The position numbers and the translations under genes are program-made. The notes under the pieces were generated by a model, which searched no databases, had not been told where the DNA came from, and worked only from the letters and a program-made list of their open reading frames with translations. From Nitrospirales bacterium (GTDB lineage: Bacteria > Nitrospirota > Nitrospiria > Nitrospirales > UBA8639), in contig JACDDF010000189.1 of assembly GCA_013817135.1 (NCBI GenBank), positions 1 through 5,502 on the forward strand: a stretch of DNA of 5,502 bases. Reading direction: 5' to 3'. Positions 1 through 5,286 of this stretch are shown here, in pieces (within the stretch, counting starts at the first letter, position 1; each line of letters opens with the position of its first letter).

Positions 1-202
1 ACGATTTCTCTCTCAGCCGTTCCATGTGGCAGAAGCCTTTACAGGATCACCTGGGAAATACGTCAAGCTTGTCGACACAGTTCGAAGCTTCAAAGAAATC
101 GTGGATGGTAAATATGATGATCTGCCAGAACAGGCCTTCTATATGGTTGGCCCAATTGAAGAAGCCATCGAAAAAGCAGAAAAACTCGGATACAAACGAT
201 AA
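1..202 (+). CDS. atpD: ATP synthase F1 subunit beta, C-terminal end (partial)
   Basis: This is the last 66 codons of the catalytic beta subunit of F-type ATP synthase, read from position 2 with TAA at 200-202. The 5' part lies outside the window. Directly visible is the conserved [15 protein letters not shown] block of the C-terminal helical domain, followed by the family's typical ending with [20 protein letters not shown] and a Lys/Glu-rich last helix. In the family, beta carries the catalytic nucleotide sites of F1 at the cytoplasmic face of the membrane; the Walker motifs are not in this fragment. The stop overlaps the next start (TAATG), as expected for translational coupling to atpC. 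The family assignment is secure. Confidence 0.96.
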   Translation, partial: RFLSQPFHVAEAFTGSPGKYVKLVDTVRSFKEIVDGKYDDLPEQAFYMVGPIEEAIEKAEKLGYKR

Positions 203-657
203 TGGCAGGTCATTCTGTGACGGCGTCACCAGGAAAAATCATTTTGGAAGTGGTCACCCCCGATCACCGCTTACTCAGTAAGGAAGTCGATTACGTGTCG
301 GCTCCTGGAAGTGAGGGGGATTTTGGGGTTCTGCCTGGCCATTGTCATTTTCTGACCACCCTGCGGATTGGCGAACTACAATACCGTATTGGTGAACAGA
401 CCGAATATATGGCTGTGCTCTGGGGATTTGCCGAAGTGACGCCGACTAAGGTGACAATTCTGGCGGAAATTGCCGAAAAAGCTGAAGACATTAATGTGGA
501 ACGGGCCGAGGATGCCGTTCGAAAAGCGGAGGAACGTCTGGAGCGTGGCGGGTTGCCCTCAGAAGTTGAGGAAGCTCGCGTCAGTTTGGAAAAGGCGCAC
601 CTCCGTCAAAAAATAGCCGGTCGCCGCACCCACCAGGCCGGTTCCCGTCTTTTATAG
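202..657 (+). CDS. atpC: ATP synthase F1 subunit epsilon
   Basis: This encodes the 151-residue epsilon subunit of the F1 central stalk, which couples rotation and inhibits ATP hydrolysis. Residues about 10-92 form the N-terminal beta-sandwich, with the family hallmarks LEVVTPD (15-21), the GDFGVLPGH loop (39-47) and GFAEV (75-79). Residues about 95-140 are the charged two-helix C-terminal domain, containing AEDI and an Ala/Glu/Arg-rich helix. The protein is somewhat longer than the common 130-140 residues, with a basic tail (140-151) and about nine extra N-terminal residues. The ATG at 202 is chosen because its A is the last base of the atpD stop; there is no strong Shine-Dalgarno, which fits translational coupling. 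The preceding gene and motif content make the call firm. Confidence 0.96.
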   Translation: MAGHSVTASPGKIILEVVTPDHRLLSKEVDYVSAPGSEGDFGVLPGHCHFLTTLRIGELQYRIGEQTEYMAVLWGFAEVTPTKVTILAEIAEKAEDINVERAEDAVRKAEERLERGGLPSEVEEARVSLEKAHLRQKIAGRRTHQAGSRLL

Positions 658-690
658 CGTTATTGGCCACCCCGTTCGTTTTTACCTGTC

Positions 691-1662
691 ATGCCGCATG
701 TCGCTACGCGGACGGAGTTCATCGTCACCGCAGGCGAATCGCCCAAGCGCCTTGATCATTTTCTTGCCAACCGCGAACCATATTTTTCCCGAACAGCTCT
801 CCAACGATTAATTGAGGACGGCCATATTACCGTCGGTGGTCAGGTTGTGAAACCCAGCCACAAGGTTAGGCCTGGTGATCAAATTGTGCTGGTCGTACCA
901 CGTCCAGAGCCCATCGAAATCAATCCCGAACCCATTCCCCTTGTTATCCTGTATGAAGATGAATTCCTGTTGGTTCTCAACAAACCGGCAGGCCTTGTTG
1001 TTCATCCGGCCCCAGGCCATTGGACTGGGACCTTAGTTAATGCGCTCCTGTATCACATGCAAAGCGGTGAAGGGCATCTCTCATCTATTGGAGGAAAGGA
1101 GCGTCCGGGGTTGGTGCATCGACTGGACAAGGAAACGACAGGAATTTTAGTCGTGGCGAAAAATGATCAGGCTCACAGGTTATTGGCGGGACAATTCAAA
1201 GCCCACTCCATCACTCGGATCTATGAGGCGTTTGTGTGGGGAGGACCAAAAACACGGGAAGGCCGGATTGAGTTGTCGATCGGGCGAGATACCAAAGATC
1301 GGAAAACTTTTTCCGCACGCACAACCAATCCCAAGGAGTCGTTGACCAGTTACAGGGTAAAGGAACGATTTGGCGCAGCGGCCGCACATGTGGAGTTATT
1401 TCCTGGTACAGGCCGCACGCATCAGCTACGAGTTCACCTCAAGGCTATCGGATGTCCGATCTTGGGTGACCAAACTTATGGAGGGAAAAAAGTTATGGTT
1501 GTAGGAGGGATGGCCATTCCCCGAGTGATGTTACATGCCAAGGTTCTCGGCTTCGTGCATCCTGTTTCTAATAAAATGGTGACATTTGCAGCGGAGTTGC
1601 CGGAAGATATGGCGACCGTACTGAATGCCTTGAAGGGCAAGGAAGACCCCTTGCTGTCTTGA
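691..1662 (+). CDS. rluD: RluD-type 23S rRNA pseudouridine synthase (RluA family)
   Basis: This 323-residue protein has the length and domain order of E. coli RluD. An S4 RNA-binding domain (about residues 17-75, starting at RLDHFL) is followed by the RluA-family catalytic domain. The catalytic motif HRLDKETTG is at 143-151, with Asp146 as the expected nucleophile. Other family landmarks are NKPAGLVVHPAPGH (97-110), TGTLVNALLYH (112-122) and GRTHQLRVHL (241-250). RluD isomerises uridines in helix 69 of 23S rRNA; exact target sites here are inferred from the family. The gene starts 33 bases after atpC in the same frame, so the atpC stop at 655-657 bounds it upstream and ATG 691 is the first usable start. 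No Shine-Dalgarno is visible; the leader is pyrimidine-rich. RluA/RluC paralogues are less likely given the S4 domain and the KETTG version of the motif. Confidence 0.88.
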   Translation: MPHVATRTEFIVTAGESPKRLDHFLANREPYFSRTALQRLIEDGHITVGGQVVKPSHKVRPGDQIVLVVPRPEPIEINPEPIPLVILYEDEFLLVLNKPAGLVVHPAPGHWTGTLVNALLYHMQSGEGHLSSIGGKERPGLVHRLDKETTGILVVAKNDQAHRLLAGQFKAHSITRIYEAFVWGGPKTREGRIELSIGRDTKDRKTFSARTTNPKESLTSYRVKERFGAAAAHVELFPGTGRTHQLRVHLKAIGCPILGDQTYGGKKVMVVGGMAIPRVMLHAKVLGFVHPVSNKMVTFAAELPEDMATVLNALKGKEDPLLS

Positions 1663-1696
1663 CAAGCAACCAAGCGATTGGAGTAAATTTGAGCAT

Positions 1697-2137
1697 ATGA
1701 AAAAAGATCTCAAGCTGGAACCAGGACAAGTCGTTGATACGCTCGGAGAACTGATTTCCAGTCTAGCGGCTTTTGCCGCCAAGGTACCAGCCAAGTCCAT
1801 GATGGCATTGTCTGCTGGAATTCGTCCAAGTCCGGAGGCAGTCGATGCCTATGAAACCACGGTCTATCGATTTCGTGACCGAGTTGGAGTGACGTACAAA
1901 ACTCTCCCGCTATTGTTTGTCGAGTCCTTAGAGGCCTTTGAGGCGGGGAAAGTGTTTGACGCCGTTCCTCCCCTTTTGCAATGCGTTGAACAGTTGGTGG
2001 AATTGCACAATCAGGAAACTATTAAATTCACTCCACCCCAACAAGAACGTCTTCGTGACTATCATCGCCGGTTAGAAAACCTTGTCCCAGAGGCCACCCA
2101 ATCCGAAGTCGATCTCCCCACCCCTGAATCGTATTAA
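1697..2137 (+). CDS. Conserved-looking helical protein of unknown function
   Basis: I do not recognise this 146-residue protein. It has no signal peptide or membrane segment, so it is probably cytoplasmic. It appears mostly helical: an Ala/Leu-rich stretch (about 15-40), a central region with Tyr/Phe/Arg (52-68), a helix rich in Glu, Val and Leu (74-108), a Gln/Arg-rich helix (114-130) and an acidic, proline-containing tail (131-146). It contains one cysteine (96) and no metal-binding or nucleotide-binding motif that I can see. A GGAG stands at 1680-1683, 13 bases before the ATG, somewhat far for a good ribosome site. The gap from rluD is 34 bases on the same strand, so co-transcription is plausible. 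Its TAA shares bases with the stop of the opposite-strand ORF. Codon use resembles its neighbours, so I treat it as a real gene. Confidence 0.8.
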   Translation: MKKDLKLEPGQVVDTLGELISSLAAFAAKVPAKSMMALSAGIRPSPEAVDAYETTVYRFRDRVGVTYKTLPLLFVESLEAFEAGKVFDAVPPLLQCVEQLVELHNQETIKFTPPQQERLRDYHRRLENLVPEATQSEVDLPTPESY

Positions 2138-2280
2138 TCATCACATTGTGGAATAGTCGCAGAGAAATTTCCTGTGGGATCAATCGGAACGATATCCCGG
2201 TTTTCTTTGGTCCACCCCACCCTTCCCTCATGCCACAAATTGGTAAACGGGTCTCCATCCCCACAATAAAAGAGATGCAT
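2134..2280 (-). CDS. Small ORF of unknown function (48 residues)
   Basis: Read on the minus strand from ATG at 2280-2278 to TAA at 2136-2134, this gives 48 residues beginning MHLFYCGDGDPFTNLWHEGR and ending ATIPQCDD. The protein looks natural: balanced acidic, aromatic and glycine content, two cysteines (6 and 46), and a compact CGDGDPFTN turn-rich start. The opposite-strand reading looks like its antisense shadow. The frame stays open for 14 codons before the ATG, back to a TAA at 2325-2323, and those codons include three more Cys (in CCNPC) but no ATG, GTG or TTG. There is no Shine-Dalgarno. An extended -10-like TGTTGTAAT (2310-2302) would give a leader of about 15 bases. It could be a real small gene or the remnant of a longer cysteine-rich protein. 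No function is assigned. Confidence 0.5.
   Translation of the reverse strand: MHLFYCGDGDPFTNLWHEGRVGWTKENRDIVPIDPTGNFSATIPQCDD
2176..2208 (+). terminator. Possible rho-independent terminator after the 146-residue gene
   Basis: GGGAT (2176-2180) pairs with ATCCC (2194-2198). After a two-base bulge, ATCG (2183-2186) pairs with CGAT (2190-2193) around a GAA loop. Two G residues and then TTTTCTTT (2201-2208) follow, giving the stem-plus-U-tract layout 39 bases past the plus-strand stop. It lies inside the minus-strand ORF at 2134-2280, so the palindrome could be a by-product of coding. The bulge and the two intervening G bases weaken it. Confidence 0.35.
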
Positions 2281-2443
2281 TTGGGTCGGAAGTCTGCAGG
2301 GATTACAACAAGCCGAGAAGGGTTAAATTTTTGGTTATCAGGTGAGTTCTAGAAGGACTTAAGAGAGAGCAGAGTCGAGCAAGGAATTTTTATTTCCACT
2401 GCGGGAGGATAGTCGTTAGGGTCTTTTTTGAAAACAGGATACC

Positions 2444-2755
2444 TTAATTCAAGTTTGCAGGAGCAAGCAACTGAAGATTCGTGCGGAGGATAAGCTGGTT
2501 TCCGCTCGAAGAGGGGGGACTAATTACTCGCCAATTTCTTCCTTTATCTCGCAACCCTTCTCCAATCAACGTCAGGTGATAATGCGCATCCTTATCTAAC
2601 ACCATGCTCAGGCTCAGATTGCAAAGAAATGTCTTGAACCCTAAGTGGTAGGAACGAAAGACCGACAAACTCAATTCTTTGGCAACTTGTTTGTTAAACT
2701 GTCCTCGCACATGAAACATGATGGTGTCGGGGGCCAGTTGTTCGGTACGTATCAT
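2444..2755 (-). CDS. STAS-domain-like protein (anti-sigma factor antagonist-like), atypical
   Basis: This 103-residue protein has the length of a single STAS domain. By eye it follows the STAS layout: an opening strand TIMFHVRGQFN (11-21), a helix KELSLSVFRSYHLG (26-39), a strand KTFLCNLS (41-48), the loop LDKDAHYH (53-60), a helix LTLIGEGLRDKG (61-72), and a strand NWRVISP (74-80). STAS proteins such as SpoIIAA act as phosphorylation-controlled partner switches or as parts of transporters and sensory complexes. In SpoIIAA the loop reads DSSG with a phosphorylated Ser; here the aligned residues are Asp-Lys-Asp-Ala, so classical Ser phosphorylation seems impossible. No kinase or sigma partner is adjacent. 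A ribosome site supports the ATG at 2755. The gene looks monocistronic. The fold call is an inference from pattern, not a firm homology. Confidence 0.6.
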   Translation of the reverse strand: MIRTEQLAPDTIMFHVRGQFNKQVAKELSLSVFRSYHLGFKTFLCNLSLSMVLDKDAHYHLTLIGEGLRDKGRNWRVISPPSSSGNQLILRTNLQLLAPANLN

Positions 2756-2760
2756 GTGAA

Positions 2761-2770
2761 TCCTGACCTT
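2761..2770 (-). promoter_or_regulatory. Ribosome binding site of the STAS-like gene
   Basis: On the minus strand the bases before the ATG read AAGGTCAGGA followed by TTCAC and then ATG. The AGGA core sits five bases from the start codon, a normal spacing. It is the clearest Shine-Dalgarno in the window and argues that this short gene is translated from the ATG at 2755. Confidence 0.5.
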
Positions 2771-2945
2771 CAGAAAATTTGGGAAGATTTCTTACTCAAC
2801 CCTATTTCAACCCAACAGGAGCTTCCGCGACTATTCCCCAGACGGATGGGCCCAACTGGTCAAATCTACTCATTGAGCAAATCACTTTAAGTGGATAGAA
2901 AGAAATGGAAACAGCTAGAGGAACCCTGAAGAGATAAGAGCCTGG

Positions 2946-2974
2946 TTGACGGGGACCTTGGTGGGATGTATAAA
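2946..2974 (+). promoter_or_regulatory. Sigma70-type promoter for the tRNA-Arg gene
   Basis: TTGACG (2946-2951) and TATAAA (2969-2974) are separated by exactly 17 bases; each box matches the consensus at five of six positions. Transcription would start near 2981, about seven bases before the mature tRNA 5' end, so the precursor would have a very short leader. The match and its placement directly upstream of a stable RNA gene make this the best-supported promoter in the window. Confidence 0.75.
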
Positions 2975-2987
2975 GGCAACTCCTCAT

Positions 2988-3064
2988 GCGTCCGTAGCTC
3001 AATTGGATAGAGCATCGGCCTTCGGAGCCGAGGGTTGGGGGTTCAAGTCCCTCCGGGCGCACCA
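2988..3064 (+). tRNA. tRNA-Arg (anticodon UCG)
   Basis: The 77-base gene folds into a full cloverleaf. The acceptor stem is GCGTCCG with CGGGCGC (one G-U pair), the D stem is GCTC with GAGC, and the anticodon stem is TCGGC with GCCGA around the loop CTTCGGA. There is a five-base variable region, and the T stem GGGGG pairs with CCCTC around TTCAAGT. The anticodon TCG is at 3022-3024 and reads CGA, possibly with other CGN codons through wobble at U34. The discriminator base is A (3061) and CCA is encoded (3062-3064). A strong promoter lies just upstream. No clear terminator hairpin follows, and I see no second copy of the 3' end that would mark an attachment site. Confidence 0.96.
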
Positions 3065-3217
3065 TTTAGATTTCCTCTGTTGACTTGATGAATTAATACC
3101 GCCACTCGTAGGGCCTTACGCGTAAACGAAATTTTGGAAGTTAATCACGTATTAGGAACTGTCAATTCTCCTGTTGTATTATTTCCCTTCTGCAAATGCA
3201 TGGCAGAACTTCAATGG

Positions 3218-3243
3218 GGGCAAGCATAAAAGTATTGTTGCCC
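3218..3243. repeat. Short hairpin-forming inverted repeat
   Basis: GGGCAA (3218-3223) pairs with TTGCCC (3238-3243). After a two-by-two mismatch, ATA pairs with TAT around AAAG. There is no T tract on either side that would make it a terminator. It may be a minor structured element or chance. Confidence 0.25.
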
Positions 3244-3346
3244 ACTCACCATACCCAAGTTGATACCGATTCCCCGGATTCAAAGAAATGAGTTGGTCGA
3301 ATAGCCGCTTGGGTTAACAACCCCGGTGTTTTTGTTGTAGGGTGTG

Positions 3347-3362
3347 CCCGCTAATTAGTGGG
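3347..3362. promoter_or_regulatory. Inverted repeat upstream of the glycosyltransferase gene, possible operator
   Basis: CCCGCTAATTAGTGGG is a 16-base palindrome broken only at one symmetric pair (G against T, which would wobble in RNA). It lies about 40 bases before the ATG at 3403. TAATTA in its centre could serve as a -10 element, but no good -35 stands 16-18 bases upstream. The function as an operator is inference from symmetry and position. Confidence 0.3.
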
Positions 3363-3402
3363 AAATGACCATCATGGGCAGTGAAATATCTCTTTTTTTC
3401 TG

Positions 3403-5121
3403 ATGAATACCTCCTGGGGTGCCTTCCTTGAGCGCCCCGCTATCCATATTCCGCTTCTTCTAGCCATTGGTTTTCTGGCGTTTAGTTCCAATGCCTCGAT
3501 TTCTCTGTTTGGGGAAACCGAGGGTTTGTACGCCATTGTCACCCACACCATGATGGCGGCGGAGGATTATGTGCATCTTTGGTTACGGGGGGAACCGTAT
3601 TTTAATAAACCGCCTCTTTTCTTTTGGCTTCAGGCGGGATTTATACATGTTTTGGGATGGAGTGAGGCGGCGTTACGCTTACCATCGATTGTTTCCAGTT
3701 TGGGAACGATGATCACGACTTATTTCTTAGGCCGGTTGTTGTTTTCAGCCATGGCAGGATTTTGGGGGGCGCTCGTATGCGGGACCTGCTATGCGGGACT
3801 GTGGTTTGGTCCCTTGGCCATTATCGATCCTGTGTTAACTTTTTGTATGACGTTGGGGATGTATGCCTGGGCTCGCGCGTATTTTCAGGAATCGTCTCAG
3901 TGGTGGTATCTAGTCGGCTTTGCGTCGTTGGCCTTGGGCTCGATGGTCAAAACGTTACATGCCTTGGCCCTACCGATTTTAGTGATGGGAATATTCTTAT
4001 GGTTGCGCCACGACCGGCGTGTGTTTCGTGAACCGTATTTTTGGGTGGGAGTCGTCTTGAGTGGATTGTTGCTGGGCGGCTATTACCTGTTACTTGGCCA
4101 GGAATTCAGACAACATTTTTTCTTTGAAGAAAACCTTAAACGCATGATCACCGTCTCGGGAGATCAAAAGCATTCTGCGTGGGAGGCCTATTGGGGTAAA
4201 CGTCCCATTTTTTGGTATGGACTGGTAATCTGGTTCGATGCCTTTCCCTGGTCGGCCTTATTTCCTGTGGGCCTTTTTCTCATCTGGAAACGCCGACCCT
4301 GGCTTGAGTCGCCGAAAGAATTGTGGGTCTTTCTTTGGGTTGTGGTGTACTTTGTGGCGTTGAGTTTGGCTCCTGAAAAACATGAACGGTATCTCATGCC
4401 TCTCCTGCCGGCATTCGGTTTGTTAGTAGGGTATGTGTATCATCGATTGCTATATGAAACGTCAGTATCCGAAGGATGGGGCCTGCTGAGGGGCTTGTTA
4501 GGAGGTTTGGGCATTATTTTTGTGGTTGCAGTAATTCTCGGACCTATCCTGATACAAAAGAAATGGCATGTTCCGTTGGACATAATTCCTCTAGCGCTTA
4601 GACTGGGATTAGGAATGTTAGGCCTGATGATGATTGGCCTGGCCATGAAGAATTATCTGCGAATGGGTCTGGTGGGTGTTGGGGTGTTGGGCGTGGCCCT
4701 TATGGTGACAGTGACAGGATTTATTATTCCTGGTATCCAAGCGGAAGGTTCTCCCAGGCTGGCCTTTGACGAAAATCAACGGCGCCTGAATAATCAGACC
4801 GACCCCATATTGGTGTTTCAGTCATGGGATTGGCGAGAGGATGAAGATGAATTTTATTGGGACTATCTCCATGGTCGTTCACGAATTGTGGGAAAGGGTC
4901 TTGGAAATTCTTTGGCGCTTGAAGAACTGAAAAGGGATGTTCGAAAATCAACGCGTTTGGTGATGATGACGAAAGACCAGTATCATCGAGTCATTTCTGG
5001 TGATCCGAATTTGAATGCCATCGTGTTGTTTGAGTTCTACCGATCAAAAAAGAACATTGTGCTCCTTTCTCTCGATTGGAGAGCACAGCTGGCGGATTCT
5101 TTGGAAACCCAGAAGCAATGA
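3403..5121 (+). CDS. ArnT/PMT-like integral membrane glycosyltransferase
   Basis: This 572-residue protein resembles the GT-C glycosyltransferases of the ArnT/PMT group, which move a sugar from a polyprenyl phosphate donor to lipid A, protein or another acceptor on the outer face of the inner membrane. After the first membrane helix comes GETEGLYA (37-44), matching the acidic motif of the catalytic first loop. Then come FNKPPLFFW (67-75), RLPSI (92-96), IDP (141-143) and KHERYLMPLLPAF (326-338), the last typical of ArnT-like proteins. Roughly 11-13 hydrophobic helices lie between 14 and 443; residues 445-572 form a soluble, probably periplasmic tail. The start is fixed: an in-frame TGA stands at 3382-3384 and ATG 3403 is the only ATG, GTG or TTG after it. 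The leader is pyrimidine-rich with no Shine-Dalgarno. Donor and acceptor cannot be told; no L-Ara4N genes are nearby, so I do not call it arnT. Confidence 0.87.
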   Translation: MNTSWGAFLERPAIHIPLLLAIGFLAFSSNASISLFGETEGLYAIVTHTMMAAEDYVHLWLRGEPYFNKPPLFFWLQAGFIHVLGWSEAALRLPSIVSSLGTMITTYFLGRLLFSAMAGFWGALVCGTCYAGLWFGPLAIIDPVLTFCMTLGMYAWARAYFQESSQWWYLVGFASLALGSMVKTLHALALPILVMGIFLWLRHDRRVFREPYFWVGVVLSGLLLGGYYLLLGQEFRQHFFFEENLKRMITVSGDQKHSAWEAYWGKRPIFWYGLVIWFDAFPWSALFPVGLFLIWKRRPWLESPKELWVFLWVVVYFVALSLAPEKHERYLMPLLPAFGLLVGYVYHRLLYETSVSEGWGLLRGLLGGLGIIFVVAVILGPILIQKKWHVPLDIIPLALRLGLGMLGLMMIGLAMKNYLRMGLVGVGVLGVALMVTVTGFIIPGIQAEGSPRLAFDENQRRLNNQTDPILVFQSWDWREDEDEFYWDYLHGRSRIVGKGLGNSLALEELKRDVRKSTRLVMMTKDQYHRVISGDPNLNAIVLFEFYRSKKNIVLLSLDWRAQLADSLETQKQ

Positions 5122-5133
5122 ATTCAAAAAAGA

Positions 5134-5161
5134 TTGCCAACTGCTAAATTTACCGTAAAAT
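5134..5161 (+). promoter_or_regulatory. Sigma70-type promoter upstream of the hydrolase gene
   Basis: TTGCCA (5134-5139) and TAAAAT (5156-5161) lie 16 bases apart, each a five-of-six match to the consensus. It sits just after the glycosyltransferase stop and points toward the hydrolase gene. Transcription would begin near 5168, leaving a leader of about 120 bases. The -10 box lies inside a palindrome, which suggests that a regulator could block it. Confidence 0.5.
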
Positions 5162-5165
5162 TTAG
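5144..5165. repeat. AT-rich palindrome overlapping a -10 box, possible operator
   Basis: CTAAATTT (5144-5151) is the exact reverse complement of AAATTTAG (5158-5165), with ACCGTA between them. The right arm covers most of the -10 box TAAAAT at 5156-5161. Symmetric half-sites over a promoter are the usual form of a dimeric repressor site. A weak hairpin ending the upstream transcript is the alternative, but no T tract follows. Confidence 0.4.
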
Positions 5166-5286
5166 TATCTAGCCCTTCCTGGAGCGATTCAGGGCAATGA
5201 ATGGAAGAAATATTAATAGATTGTTATCATGTCAGAGTCTGTCTTCCGGTCCATATTCTTGCCGATCCATCAAAAAAGTAGAAATC

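Larger units (their letters stand above)
3065..3402. other. Non-coding gap between tRNA-Arg and the glycosyltransferase gene
   Basis: No convincing coding region is present on either strand. The gap holds a perfect ten-base palindrome TTACGCGTAA (3116-3125), a short hairpin (3218-3243) and a 16-base inverted repeat (3347-3362). A run of seven T residues (about 3393-3399) lies directly before the next start codon. I found no promoter with two good boxes for the downstream gene, and no hairpin followed by a U tract that would end the tRNA transcript. It is AT-richer than the flanking genes, as expected for a regulatory spacer. Confidence 0.6.

Noticed and set aside
2028..2264. Minus-strand ORF of 78 residues
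   Set aside because: It overlaps the end of the 146-residue gene deeply and is a frame-shifted reading of the same strand as the 48-residue ORF, with a less natural composition.
2146..2352. Plus-strand ORF of 68 residues starting at a TTG
   Set aside because: It is codon-aligned antisense to the more protein-like 48-residue minus-strand ORF and has no ribosome site or recognisable motif.
2645..2890. Plus-strand ORF of 81 residues
   Set aside because: It runs antisense to the STAS-like gene, which has a proper ribosome site and domain-like pattern, so this reading is a shadow.
2802..3065. Minus-strand ORF of 87 residues beginning MVRPEGLEPPTLGSEGRC
   Set aside because: Its first third is the reverse complement of the tRNA-Arg gene; this RPEGLEPPTLGSEGR-type peptide is a familiar spurious translation of tRNA antisense DNA. 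The rest has no protein-like pattern.
3116..3125. Perfect palindrome TTACGCGTAA
   Set aside because: Ten bases is short enough to arise by chance. There is no T tract or promoter box attached to it, so it is noted only inside the spacer description.
2988..3402. tRNA gene followed by a non-coding gap, considered as an integration site of a mobile element
   Set aside because: No integrase, no repeat of the tRNA 3' end and no shift in gene style are visible in the window.
5172..5195. GCCCT and AGGGC pair after the glycosyltransferase gene, considered as a terminator
   Set aside because: Only five pairs with a 14-base loop, and no T tract follows, so it is not a credible rho-independent terminator.
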